53,189 bases of DNA from Candidatus Krumholzibacteriia bacterium (lineage in GTDB: Bacteria; Krumholzibacteriota; Krumholzibacteriia; LZORAL124-64-63): assembly GCA_024762975.1 (NCBI GenBank), contig JANTGJ010000007.1, positions 1 to 53,189 of the forward strand, read 5' to 3'. Position numbers and translations under genes: made by a program. This document shows positions 44,332-52,222 of this stretch, piece after piece. Position 1 is the first letter of the stretch, and each line of letters opens with the position of its first letter. Below the pieces are notes generated by a model, which saw only the letters and a program-made list of their open reading frames with translations, searched no databases and was not told where the DNA came from.

Positions 44332-45471
44332 TCAATCTCGGGTCAGGTGCCGCGCGATCACCATCCGCTGGATTTCGCTGGTTCCTTCGTAGATGCGCGT
44401 GACCCGCACGTCCCGGTAGTAGCGCTCGACCGGATATTCCCGGCAGAAGCCGTAACCACCATGGATCTGGACGGCGCGATCGGCAGCGCGCCAAGCGGCC
44501 TCGCTGGCGGCGACCTTGGCCATGGCGGCCTCCTTGGTATACGGTCGGCCGGCATCCTTCAACCAGGCGGCACGATAGCCCATCAGGCGCGCCCCCTCCA
44601 TCTCCGTTCCCATATCCGCGATCATGTTGGCAATCACCGGCTGATGCAGCAGCGGCTTGCCGAATTGTTCGCGCACCTTGGCGTACTTGACCGCCTCGTC
44701 CAGACACGCCTTGCCGATGCCCAGGGCCTGGAATGCGATTCCGATGCGTCCCCCGTCCAGGGCGCTCATGGCGACCTTGAAACCGTCGCCTTCCTGGCCC
44801 AGCAGGTGGGTCGCCGGAACTTCGACGTCCTCCAGATCGATGGCCACGGTGTCGCTGGCGCGCAGGCCCATCTTGTCTTCCTTCTTCGCCACGGAAACTC
44901 CCGGAAGATCTTTTTCGACCAGGAAGGCGTGGATGTCCTTGTGCCCGGTCGTACCCGGTGTTCGGGCCAGGACGACCAGGAACTGGGCACGTGCTCCGTT
45001 GGTGACAAAGATCTTGCCCCCGTTGAGGATGTACTTGTCGCCCTCCTTGCGCGCCGTTGCGGTCAGGGCCGCGGCGTCCGAACCGGCCCCCGGTTCGGTC
45101 ACGCAGAAAGCGGCGATCTCGCCGGCTGCCATGCGGGGCAGGTACTTCTGTTTGATTTCCTCGCTGCCGTACATGGCCAACGGGTACGAGCCCACACTGT
45201 TGTGCACGCAGATCATCACCGAGACCCCGGCGCTGGCTTTGGACAACTCCTCGACGACCAGCGCGTAGGTGGTCGTGTCGACTCCCATACCGCCATACTG
45301 CTCGGGGAAGGTCAGTCCGAAGAATCCGGCCTCGCGCATCTTGTCGACCAGGGTCTCGGGCATGGTGCCCTCTTCATCCATCTGCTGGGCGATGGGAGCG
45401 ATCTCCTGGCGGGCGAAATCGCGCACCATATCACGGAACATGGTCTGATTTTCGGTAAAGTCGAAGTTCAT
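44332..45471 (-). CDS. Acyl-CoA dehydrogenase (short-chain type, first copy)
   Basis: FAD enzyme (379 aa) that oxidises acyl-CoA to 2-enoyl-CoA. It has FCVTEPGAGSDAAAL and KIFVTNGARA (FAD/substrate binding), FGKPLLHQPVI, and the catalytic base Glu362 in RIYEGTSEIQ. The position of this Glu is that of short-chain and butyryl-CoA dehydrogenases. GGAGAGCCC precedes the ATG at 45469-45471. It stands alone, with an upstream spacer of 185 bases holding a TTACC-N7-GGTAA inverted repeat (45591-45607). EtfAB is not in the window. Confidence 0.93.
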   Translation of the reverse strand: MNFDFTENQTMFRDMVRDFARQEIAPIAQQMDEEGTMPETLVDKMREAGFFGLTFPEQYGGMGVDTTTYALVVEELSKASAGVSVMICVHNSVGSYPLAMYGSEEIKQKYLPRMAAGEIAAFCVTEPGAGSDAAALTATARKEGDKYILNGGKIFVTNGARAQFLVVLARTPGTTGHKDIHAFLVEKDLPGVSVAKKEDKMGLRASDTVAIDLEDVEVPATHLLGQEGDGFKVAMSALDGGRIGIAFQALGIGKACLDEAVKYAKVREQFGKPLLHQPVIANMIADMGTEMEGARLMGYRAAWLKDAGRPYTKEAAMAKVAASEAAWRAADRAVQIHGGYGFCREYPVERYYRDVRVTRIYEGTSEIQRMVIARHLTRD

Positions 45472-45656
45472 GGGCTCTCCGGGGTTGTCGGGTTCAGGGG
45501 CGGGGCGGAGCAGACGACGGATCACGGCGCGGTGCATCCTGCGGGACGCGGAGTTCCCTATCGACTACTTCCCGAAATTCGAAGCTATGATTACCTCACC
45601 ACGGTAACATATTCGCTCCCGTTGGGAAACAGTCTACGGTCCTAGCGATCTCGTTT

Positions 45657-47012
45657 CTACTCGGGATCCGGGATCGCAAAGGTTCCGTACATCGCTGCCT
45701 GCAGAGAGCGGGACAGCACCTCGCGCACGGCAGCTTCATCCATGGCCGGTGCCGGCGCGAGAGGTTCCGGCGCCGATGCCGGGCCGACCGCTACCGTGTC
45801 GGCCACGGAGGGCGACCGGGCGTCGGCTGTTTCGGCACGGGCGATCCGGGTCTCCGACTCGACCGGGGGCCTGTGCCGGATCGCACCACCGGCCGGTTGT
45901 TGCTCCAGCTCGGCGATCACCGGCTGTAGCTCGAAGAGGATCCGTTCCTGGCACTTCCGCGCTCGCGCGGCGTAACCCAACTCTGCAAACAGGTGTCCGG
46001 CCTGCAGGGTGTATTCGGGCCGACCGGGATCCAGACGCTGAGCCGCAAGGGTCAATCCCAGCGGGACGATGCGCAAACCTTCCTGGGCCAGTCGATCTGC
46101 GCTATGGTCCAGCTGGGTAGCCACCAGCGCCGGATTGCCGGCGACCGGCAGCAAGCACAGCACACACAGCAGCGCCATCGCCGTCCGGTCCGCGCGCCCC
46201 GGGGTCGAACGGCCCGCCAACTTCAGCCCCTGCCGCAGACCCTCCAGGGCCTGGACGATCCAACCCAGCACAGAGACAGCCACTGCCGCGCCCGCCAACA
46301 ACAGCAACCATTCGACGTGCGGCGGTTGCAGCGCGCCGGCAGCCGGGCCGTTCGCGATCTTCCACAGCCACCCGCCATGAGCCAACACCACCGCCGCCAG
46401 TACGCCGATCGAAAGCAGCCACAGGGTCAGCGCGGCATGCTTGTACCGGCCGGCCAGCAACAGGCCAGCCCCCGGGCCGAGGCTACCCAGCACTCCCAAT
46501 ACCCAGGGCCTCCGCAACCAGGTCGGCAACGACTTTTGATTCGTTTGGCGGCGCGTGCGATCCTCCGCACGGGTCAGGTAGATCGCTCGCGCCCAGGCAC
46601 TGAAACCGGTGCCGATCACTACGGCAGCCAGGGCTGCCAATCCCATCGCGGCCCATCCCGCACCGACTCCCGCCAGCAGCGACTCCCGCCCCAGGATCAT
46701 GGCCAGACCAGCGGCACCGGCAGCACTGCCCAGGAGCGCCGCCGAACGATCCCGGCGACCCGCCGGTGTCAGCCACATTGCAAAGGGGCCCAGCAGATAG
46801 GTTAGCAGGAGCAGGTGGGCATATTGCAAGCGATGACGCCTCGGCGCCGCAGGTTCGATTCGCGGTTGCGGACGCGGCGGAGGCGGTGCCGATTCAGCGG
46901 GTGTCCGCGGAGTCACGGGGCGGAGTACCGCGGTTTGCGGTTTCGCTTCGGTTCTCTTGATGTCCAGATCATCCGTGATTCCGATGACCCAGGTCTTGTT
47001 CGAATCTGACAT
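45657..47012 (-). CDS. Multi-pass membrane protein of unknown function
   Basis: A 451-aa protein. The N-terminal 60 residues are cytosolic and Pro-rich (SAPPPPRPQPRIEPAAP); about seven membrane segments follow between residues 64 and 300; the C-terminal part (about 300-375) looks like a helical repeat (QRLDPGRPEYTLQAGHLFAELGYAARARKCQERILFEL), then a long Ala/Pro/Glu-rich linker and a short helix (DEAAVREVLSRSLQAAM). No known family. Codon use resembles the neighbours. The ATG at 47010-47012 has only a weak ribosome site. Stands between the M48 lipoprotein and an acyl-CoA dehydrogenase gene. Confidence 0.65.
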   Translation of the reverse strand: MSDSNKTWVIGITDDLDIKRTEAKPQTAVLRPVTPRTPAESAPPPPRPQPRIEPAAPRRHRLQYAHLLLLTYLLGPFAMWLTPAGRRDRSAALLGSAAGAAGLAMILGRESLLAGVGAGWAAMGLAALAAVVIGTGFSAWARAIYLTRAEDRTRRQTNQKSLPTWLRRPWVLGVLGSLGPGAGLLLAGRYKHAALTLWLLSIGVLAAVVLAHGGWLWKIANGPAAGALQPPHVEWLLLLAGAAVAVSVLGWIVQALEGLRQGLKLAGRSTPGRADRTAMALLCVLCLLPVAGNPALVATQLDHSADRLAQEGLRIVPLGLTLAAQRLDPGRPEYTLQAGHLFAELGYAARARKCQERILFELQPVIAELEQQPAGGAIRHRPPVESETRIARAETADARSPSVADTVAVGPASAPEPLAPAPAMDEAAVREVLSRSLQAAMYGTFAIPDPE

Positions 47013-47128
47013 GGCGTCTGCTCATCCCGGTGACGATCCTTGCGGATCCCCTTGCCTTTCGCAACCTCGAAAGCTGCTCCTGGCGGGGAATCGGCAAGGA
47101 CCGTACCGAGGATGATCCATCGGCCGGT

Positions 47129-47935
47129 CTACGGGCGGTAGTACTCCATCGCCTCGGCCATGTGGGCGTTCAGATCGCGGATACGTGTCTCGTCCGAGGG
47201 ATGGGTACTCATGAACTCCGGCACGCCGGCGCCACCCTGCGCGGCCATCCTCTCCCACAGTCGGGGTGCTTCGTGGGGATCGAACCCGGCCATGGCCATG
47301 AAAATCAGGCCCATGTGATCGGCTTCGCTCTCGTGCTTGCGGCTGAACGGGAGCATGGCACCGTACTGGGCGCCCAGGCCGAAGGCGCCCATATACAGGG
47401 CCTGAGTTTCAGCCGGCTTGTCCTTGATCGCCTCCCCCAGGGCCATTCCGCCCATCTGCAACAGCAGGCCCTGGCTCATCCGCTCATTGCCGTGCTCGGC
47501 GATGGCATGCGCGATCTCGTGCCCCATGACCACGGCCACACCGGCCTGGCCCTGGCAGACCGGCAGAATGCCGGTATAGAAGGCGACCTTGCCGCCGGGC
47601 ATGCACCACGCGTTGACCTGCTCGCTTTCCAGCAGATTGAACTCCCAGGCGTATCCGTCGAGCGCAGAGGACAGGCCCTGCTGGGCGAAGTAGCGTTCGA
47701 CGGCATCCTGGATGCGCAAGCCGACCTGCCGGACCATGGCCGTGGCTTCGGCATCCTGGCTCAGCTGCGCGTCGGCCAGCACCTGGTCATACTGTGAGAA
47801 GCTCATCGCACGCATCTCGCCGCCAGGAATGATCGTCAACTGGCGGCGGCCCGTGATCGGCACTGTCGCGCAACCAGCCAGCACACTCAGCAGCAGGGAC
47901 AGGGTGAGAAGACGGCAAAAGGTCCTCTTCGTCAT
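47129..47935 (-). CDS. M48-family metalloprotease lipoprotein
   Basis: A 268-aa predicted lipoprotein: signal peptide with lipobox LAGC (Cys about 22), then a Zn-peptidase domain with HEIAHAIAEHG (HEXXH, about 135-145) and the third ligand Glu in RKHESEADHMG (about 195). The layout matches LoiP/YcaL-type or BepA-like periplasmic quality-control proteases but without TPR repeats. The short length and the STHPSDETRIRDLNAHM end favour the LoiP-type. The ATG at 47933-47935 follows GGGGAGTG. Probably works on outer-membrane proteins. Confidence 0.9.
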   Translation of the reverse strand: MTKRTFCRLLTLSLLLSVLAGCATVPITGRRQLTIIPGGEMRAMSFSQYDQVLADAQLSQDAEATAMVRQVGLRIQDAVERYFAQQGLSSALDGYAWEFNLLESEQVNAWCMPGGKVAFYTGILPVCQGQAGVAVVMGHEIAHAIAEHGNERMSQGLLLQMGGMALGEAIKDKPAETQALYMGAFGLGAQYGAMLPFSRKHESEADHMGLIFMAMAGFDPHEAPRLWERMAAQGGAGVPEFMSTHPSDETRIRDLNAHMAEAMEYYRP

Positions 47936-48013
47936 CGAAATCCACTCCCCGGATTGGTAGCCACACGTTGGTATGTTCGTCGGCAGAATAGCACGCTCGC
48001 TCCGGGTACGCAA

Positions 48014-48044
48014 AGGCCCGGGCGGCATGCAACCGCCCGGGCCT
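48014..48044 (-). terminator. Terminator after the OmpA-like barrel gene
   Basis: A perfect 12-bp stem (AGGCCCGGGCGG, 48014-48025, with 48033-48044) and a 7-nt loop, followed on the minus strand by TTTG. A strong stem with a short T-run. Its lower stem is the same AGGCCCGG sequence as the terminator at 25100. Confidence 0.75.
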
Positions 48045-48063
48045 ATTCTCGAATTCGGCGATC

Positions 48064-48630
48064 CTAGAACGCGTAGGTTCCGTGCACCGACATGTAACTC
48101 GCATTGCTGATCACGTGATAACGGCCCTCGATCGAGATCTGCTCGTTGACTTCATAGCCGCCACCCAGCGTCAAAGTGAATTCGGTCGAATTCGCGTCGA
48201 TGCTGCCGGAACCGGCCGGAGTAAAGGCTGTGGCAGGATAGCTGTAGTCGTAGCTCGCCTTGAGCATCGTGAAGCCGACGCCGCCGAGCAGGAAGTACGG
48301 ATCCTCCACCTTCATCTTGTACTCGCCGAGAGCGACGATCGGGATCATCGAGTAGCTCCACTTCTGGGTGCCGACGCCCAGGCCACCGTCAAAATCCTTG
48401 CCGCCAAACATGATGTAACCCGCTTCGGCGCGGAAGTTGAGCAATTCGCTATAGGGCACGGTCATACCCACGCCGCCACCGAAGCCGGTTCCCGCGAAAT
48501 CGCCGAGATCGCCGGTCGGCAGGGAAACGATGCCCTGCGCGTAGAACGACTTGGCATCCATATCCAGTTGAGCCATGGCGGTGCCGGCTACGGCCAGCAT
48601 CAGGAACACAGAAATTACTACCTTGCGCAT
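48064..48630 (-). CDS. OmpA-like / porin-family outer-membrane beta-barrel protein
   Basis: A 188-aa exported barrel: signal peptide (about 1-20, ending AMAQ), then eight likely strands with alternating aromatics (FYAQGIVSLPTGD, GFGGGVGMTVPYSE, FRAEAGYIMFGG, YFLLGGVGFTML, FTLTLGGGYEVNE, ISIEGRYHVISN) and a last strand ending in Phe (VHGTYAF), as needed for BAM recognition. Small eight-stranded barrels of the outer-membrane-protein beta-barrel family have this size. GGAGG precedes the ATG. It has its own candidate promoter and terminator, so it is probably well expressed. Confidence 0.82.
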   Translation of the reverse strand: MRKVVISVFLMLAVAGTAMAQLDMDAKSFYAQGIVSLPTGDLGDFAGTGFGGGVGMTVPYSELLNFRAEAGYIMFGGKDFDGGLGVGTQKWSYSMIPIVALGEYKMKVEDPYFLLGGVGFTMLKASYDYSYPATAFTPAGSGSIDANSTEFTLTLGGGYEVNEQISIEGRYHVISNASYMSVHGTYAF

Positions 48631-48670
48631 GAATAAAACCTCCGTTGTTTGCGTGCAGGTGTCGAATCGA

Positions 48671-48696
48671 CTCCCCGATTCGTTGTCCACGGGGAG
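48671..48696. promoter_or_regulatory. Inverted repeat at the start point of the barrel gene
   Basis: CTCCCCG (48671-48677) and CGGGGAG (48690-48696) form a perfect 7-bp inverted repeat with a 12-bp centre. It overlaps the end of the predicted -10 box and start point, so it could be an operator or a 5' RNA hairpin. Confidence 0.4.
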
Positions 48697-48723
48697 TTAA
48701 ACTGCGGATCGGATCGCGTGCAA
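48696..48723 (-). promoter_or_regulatory. Candidate promoter for the OmpA-like barrel gene
   Basis: Minus strand TTGCAC (48718-48723), 16-bp spacer, TTTAAC (48696-48701; four of six). Leader of about 60 nt. A run of T residues lies just upstream of the -35 box and may act as an UP-like element. Confidence 0.4.
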
Positions 48724-48770
48724 GCAAAAAAACGGCCAACCGTGGTACTGATTTTTTTGGGGCACCAACG

Positions 48771-48810
48771 ACAAAGCAGGCAACGGGAAACGGGTGTTCC
48801 CGCCGCCTGC
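48771..48810 (-). terminator. Rho-independent terminator of the beta-oxidation operon
   Basis: On the minus strand a 14-bp stem (with two G-T pairs, 48776-48789 with 48797-48810) is followed by TTTGT. It lies about 70 bases beyond the stop of the second acyl-CoA dehydrogenase gene. A smaller perfect hairpin (48844-48861, CTTGCCG/CGGCAAG) lies between. Confidence 0.75.
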
Positions 48811-48879
48811 GATCATTTCCGCCCTCGACAGCATGCGGCAAGACTTGCCGGATGCGGCAAGAGGGCCCGTCGCCGCCGG

Positions 48880-50022
48880 CTATTTCCTCAACTCCAGGGA
48901 CGAGATCACCAGACGCTGGGCCTCGCTGGTTCCTTCGTAGATCTCGGTGATCTTCGCATCGCGGAAGTGGCGCTCGACCGGGTACTCCTTCGAGTAGCCG
49001 TTGCCTCCGTAGATCTGCACCGCCTCGTTGGTAATGTAATGACTGGCCTCACTGGCAAAGAGCTTGGCCATGGCCGATTCCTCGCTGTAACGGCCTCCCT
49101 GGTCTTTGGCCCAGGCGGCGCGGTAGGTCAACAACTGGGCTGCCTGCAGACGCGTGGCCATCTCGGCGATCTTCCATTGGATCGCCTGGAACTTGGCGAT
49201 CGGCTTGCCGAACTGCTCGCGCTGGTTGGCGTAGACACGGGCCGCCTCGTAGGCAGCGCCCGAGATGCCGAGAGCCTGGGCAGCGATCCCGATCCGGCCA
49301 CCATCCAGGGTGCTCATCGCCACCCGGAAGCCGCTTCCTTCCTCGCCCAGTACCTGGTCGGCCGGCACGCGTACATTGTCGAACGCGAGTTGCGCCGTAT
49401 CCGAAGCACGGATCCCCATCTTCTCTTCTTTGCGGATGACCGAGAACCCATCCGTGGCCGTCTCGACGATGAAGGCGCGAATGCCCTTGTGCCTGGCCGC
49501 CGGATCGGTCTGGGCGAACACGATCAGGGTATCGGCGTGAGCGCCATTGGTGATGAAATTCTTCATCCCGTTGATGACCCACTCGTCACCATCCTGCTTT
49601 GCGGTGGTAGCCTGGGCTGCGGCATCGGTGCCTGCGCCCGGCTCGCTCAAACAGTAGGCCCCCAGCTTCTCGCCACGGGCCAGAGGAGTCAGGAACCTCT
49701 GCTTCTGCTCCTCGGTACCGTATCGTTCGAGAGGCCAACAGACGAGACTGTTGTTTACCGACATGATCACGCCGCAGGAAGCGCAGGCCCTGCTGACCTC
49801 TTCCATCGCCAGGACGTAACAGAGACTGTCCAGGCCCGCGCCGCCATACTCCTCAGCCACGTTCATCCCCAGGAAACCTAGTTCAGCCATCTGCCGGACG
49901 ACCTCGGCCGGAAAACGTTCCTCGCGATCAATCTCGGCGGCGATCGGGACGATCTCGCGGGCAGCAAAGTCGCGAGCCATGTCGCGGATCATCCGCTGCT
50001 GCTCAGAAAATTCGAATTGCAC
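48880..50022 (-). CDS. Acyl-CoA dehydrogenase (second copy)
   Basis: FAD-linked dehydrogenase of 380 aa. YCLSEPGAGTDAAAQ, NFITNGAHADT and FGKPIAKFQAIQWKIAEMA are the family blocks and Glu363 in EIYEGTSEAQ is the catalytic base. Last gene of a run thiolase, 3-hydroxyacyl-CoA dehydrogenase, acyl-CoA dehydrogenase on the minus strand, so a short-chain (butyryl-CoA) substrate is likely. GTG at 50020-50022 follows GAGGGAG. Confidence 0.93.
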   Translation of the reverse strand: MQFEFSEQQRMIRDMARDFAAREIVPIAAEIDREERFPAEVVRQMAELGFLGMNVAEEYGGAGLDSLCYVLAMEEVSRACASCGVIMSVNNSLVCWPLERYGTEEQKQRFLTPLARGEKLGAYCLSEPGAGTDAAAQATTAKQDGDEWVINGMKNFITNGAHADTLIVFAQTDPAARHKGIRAFIVETATDGFSVIRKEEKMGIRASDTAQLAFDNVRVPADQVLGEEGSGFRVAMSTLDGGRIGIAAQALGISGAAYEAARVYANQREQFGKPIAKFQAIQWKIAEMATRLQAAQLLTYRAAWAKDQGGRYSEESAMAKLFASEASHYITNEAVQIYGGNGYSKEYPVERHFRDAKITEIYEGTSEAQRLVISSLELRK

Positions 50023-50058
50023 GGTCCACTCCCTCGGGAAGGGTTGGTAGTGATTGTA

Positions 50059-50901
50059 TCAGGAGTAGTCGTAGAAGCCGCGACCGCTCTTGCGGCCCAG
50101 GTAACCGGCGTCCACCATGCGCCGCAGCAGCGGACACGGACGATACTTGCTGTCGCCGAATCCGTCGTACAGCACTTCCATGATGTCCAGACAGATATCC
50201 AGTCCGATGAAATCGGCCAACTGCAGCGGTCCCATCGGGTGGGCCATGCCCAGCTTCATGACCGTATCGATGGCTTCTTCCTCGGCGACGCCCTCCATCA
50301 GGCAGTAGACCGCTTCGTTGATCATCGGCATCAGAACGCGATTGGAGATGAATCCCGGATAGTCCTGCACCGTGACCGGCACCTTGCCCAGATCCTTGGC
50401 AACCTGCGTGATCCGTTCCAGGGTGGACTCGCTGGTGGCCTGGCCGCAGATGACCTCGACCAGTTTCATCATCGGAACCGGATTCATGAAATGCATGCCG
50501 ATGACCTGATCGGCGCGATTCGTCACGCCCGCGATCTTGGTCAACGAAATGCTCGAGGTATTGCTGGCCAGGATGGTTTCCGGATCACAGATCTCATCCA
50601 GCTGGGTGAAGATCTCTTTTTTGACCTCGAAACTCTCGAATACCGCCTCGATGACCAATTCGCTGTCGGCGGCTGCCTTCAGCTCGGTCGTCGGATTCAG
50701 GCGCCCCAGGGCTGCCTTCGCATCGTCCTCGCTGATCTTCTCTTTCTTGACCAATCGGCCGAGATTCTTTTCCACGGTTGCCATGGCCCGGTCCAGGTTC
50801 TCCCGGCTCAGGTCGATCAGGTTGACTTCATGGCCGTTCTGCGCGAAGACGTGGGCGATACCGTTGCCCATCGTGCCACAGCCGATGACAGATACTTTCA
50901 T
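50059..50901 (-). CDS. 3-hydroxybutyryl-CoA dehydrogenase
   Basis: NAD(P)-dependent enzyme (280 aa) that interconverts acetoacetyl-CoA and 3-hydroxybutyryl-CoA. The Rossmann motif VIGCGTMGNGIA starts at residue 5, and IGMHFMNPVPMMKLVEVI holds the catalytic histidine (about 139); the C-terminal domain has PGFISNRVLMPMINEAV and GMAHPMGPLQLADFIGLD. Length is that of the single-function Hbd enzyme, not the FadB fusion. AAAGGA precedes the ATG. Confidence 0.94.
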   Translation of the reverse strand: MKVSVIGCGTMGNGIAHVFAQNGHEVNLIDLSRENLDRAMATVEKNLGRLVKKEKISEDDAKAALGRLNPTTELKAAADSELVIEAVFESFEVKKEIFTQLDEICDPETILASNTSSISLTKIAGVTNRADQVIGMHFMNPVPMMKLVEVICGQATSESTLERITQVAKDLGKVPVTVQDYPGFISNRVLMPMINEAVYCLMEGVAEEEAIDTVMKLGMAHPMGPLQLADFIGLDICLDIMEVLYDGFGDSKYRPCPLLRRMVDAGYLGRKSGRGFYDYS

Positions 50902-50955
50902 TGCTCGTTCCTTTCGGTGCACGGACCGCGCCGGTCCGTGCCTCGGGTCCAACCG

Positions 50956-52143
50956 TTAGGGGAGTGAGATCGCCATGCTCACGGCGTCGCCGCCGCCCAG
51001 ACACAGGCTCGCCAGGCCGTCCTGGACGCCCCGGTCCTCCATCGCATGCAGCAGCGTGACCAGGATGCGCGCGCCCGAACAACCGATCGGGTGTCCGAGG
51101 GAGACGCCGCCTCCGTTGACGTTGACCTTCTCCTCGTCCAATTCGAGCTGCCGAACGACCGCGACACTCTGCGCGGCGAAGGCTTCGTTCAATTCGATCA
51201 GGCCGTAGTCGGCAACCGTCTTGCCGGTCTTGGCCAGTAGATTCCGGACGCTGGTCACCGGAGCCATCATGACCTGGTTCGGTTCGACGGCGCCGGTGGC
51301 CGTGCCTTCGATGTAGGCCCGGATGGTCAGACCGTTCTCTTGCGCGAATTTCTCACTGCAGACCAGCAGCGCCGCAGCTCCGTCGTTGATCGACGAGGAA
51401 TTGCCCGCGGTGACCGTGCCTCCATCCCGCTGGAAGGCGGGGCGCAGTTTGGCCATCCCGGCGACGCTGGCGTCTGCGCGAGGCCCTTCGTCCCGGTCGA
51501 CGACGATCGGATCCTTCTTGCGCTGCGGAACTTCGACGGGCACGACTTCCCGGGTGAATTTTCCGGCTTCCCAGGCGGCGATCGCCCGCGCGTGGCTGCG
51601 GGCAGCGAAGGCGTCCTGATCCTCACGCGAGACCTGATAGGTGTCGACAACCCACTCGGCAGTCATGCCCATGTGGTAATTGTTGTAGATATCCCACAGG
51701 CCGTCATGGACCAGCAGGTCGGTGACCTTGCCGTCGCCCAGGCGCAGACCGTCGCGGGCCTTCAGCAGCGCGTAGGGAATCTGGCTCATGTTTTCCATGC
51801 CACCGGCTACGACGCAGTGCTTGTCTCCGGCGCGGATCGCCTGGTCAGCCAGGGCGACGGACTTCAGTCCCGAGCCGCAGACTTTGTTGATGGTCATGGC
51901 CGAAACACTGCTCGGAATGCCACCGAAAATGGCCGCCTGACGGGCGGGATTCTGATGCAAACCCGCCTGGCAGACGCAGCCCATGATCACCTCGTCGACC
52001 TGGGCCGGGTCGAGATCCACACGCGACAGGATGGCCCGAACGCAGGCAGCGCCCAACTCGGGCGAACGGACCGAAGCCAGGCCTCCCTGGAAGCGGCCGA
52101 TCGGGGTCCGGACGGCCTCACAGATCACGGATCGTATATTCAC
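50956..52143 (-). CDS. Acetyl-CoA acetyltransferase (thiolase)
   Basis: Condenses or cleaves acetyl-CoA/acetoacetyl-CoA (395 aa). The active-site Cys89 is in [10 protein letters not shown], His351 in SLGHPIG and the second cysteine (about 381) in SLCLGGGDA, where most thiolases have [32 protein letters not shown] and LNEAFAAQ are also typical. The GTG at 52141-52143 follows AAAGGAG; frames beginning earlier lack a site. Biosynthetic and degradative forms cannot be told apart from sequence, but the setting with Hbd and acyl-CoA dehydrogenases suits short-chain acyl-CoA interconversion. Confidence 0.95.
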   Translation of the reverse strand: MNIRSVICEAVRTPIGRFQGGLASVRSPELGAACVRAILSRVDLDPAQVDEVIMGCVCQAGLHQNPARQAAIFGGIPSSVSAMTINKVCGSGLKSVALADQAIRAGDKHCVVAGGMENMSQIPYALLKARDGLRLGDGKVTDLLVHDGLWDIYNNYHMGMTAEWVVDTYQVSREDQDAFAARSHARAIAAWEAGKFTREVVPVEVPQRKKDPIVVDRDEGPRADASVAGMAKLRPAFQRDGGTVTAGNSSSINDGAAALLVCSEKFAQENGLTIRAYIEGTATGAVEPNQVMMAPVTSVRNLLAKTGKTVADYGLIELNEAFAAQSVAVVRQLELDEEKVNVNGGGVSLGHPIGCSGARILVTLLHAMEDRGVQDGLASLCLGGGDAVSMAISLP

Positions 52144-52222
52144 GTTGGCTCCTTTCGAGCCGGACATCGGAGTCCGGATCGGGTCTCCGGCCCCCAGCAG
52201 CCGGTTCAGTCAAAACTTCAAT

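Noticed and set aside
48844-48861. CTTGCCG/CGGCAAG hairpin as the terminator of the beta-oxidation genes.
   Set aside because: No T-run follows it; the larger hairpin at 48776-48810 with TTTGT is the better terminator.
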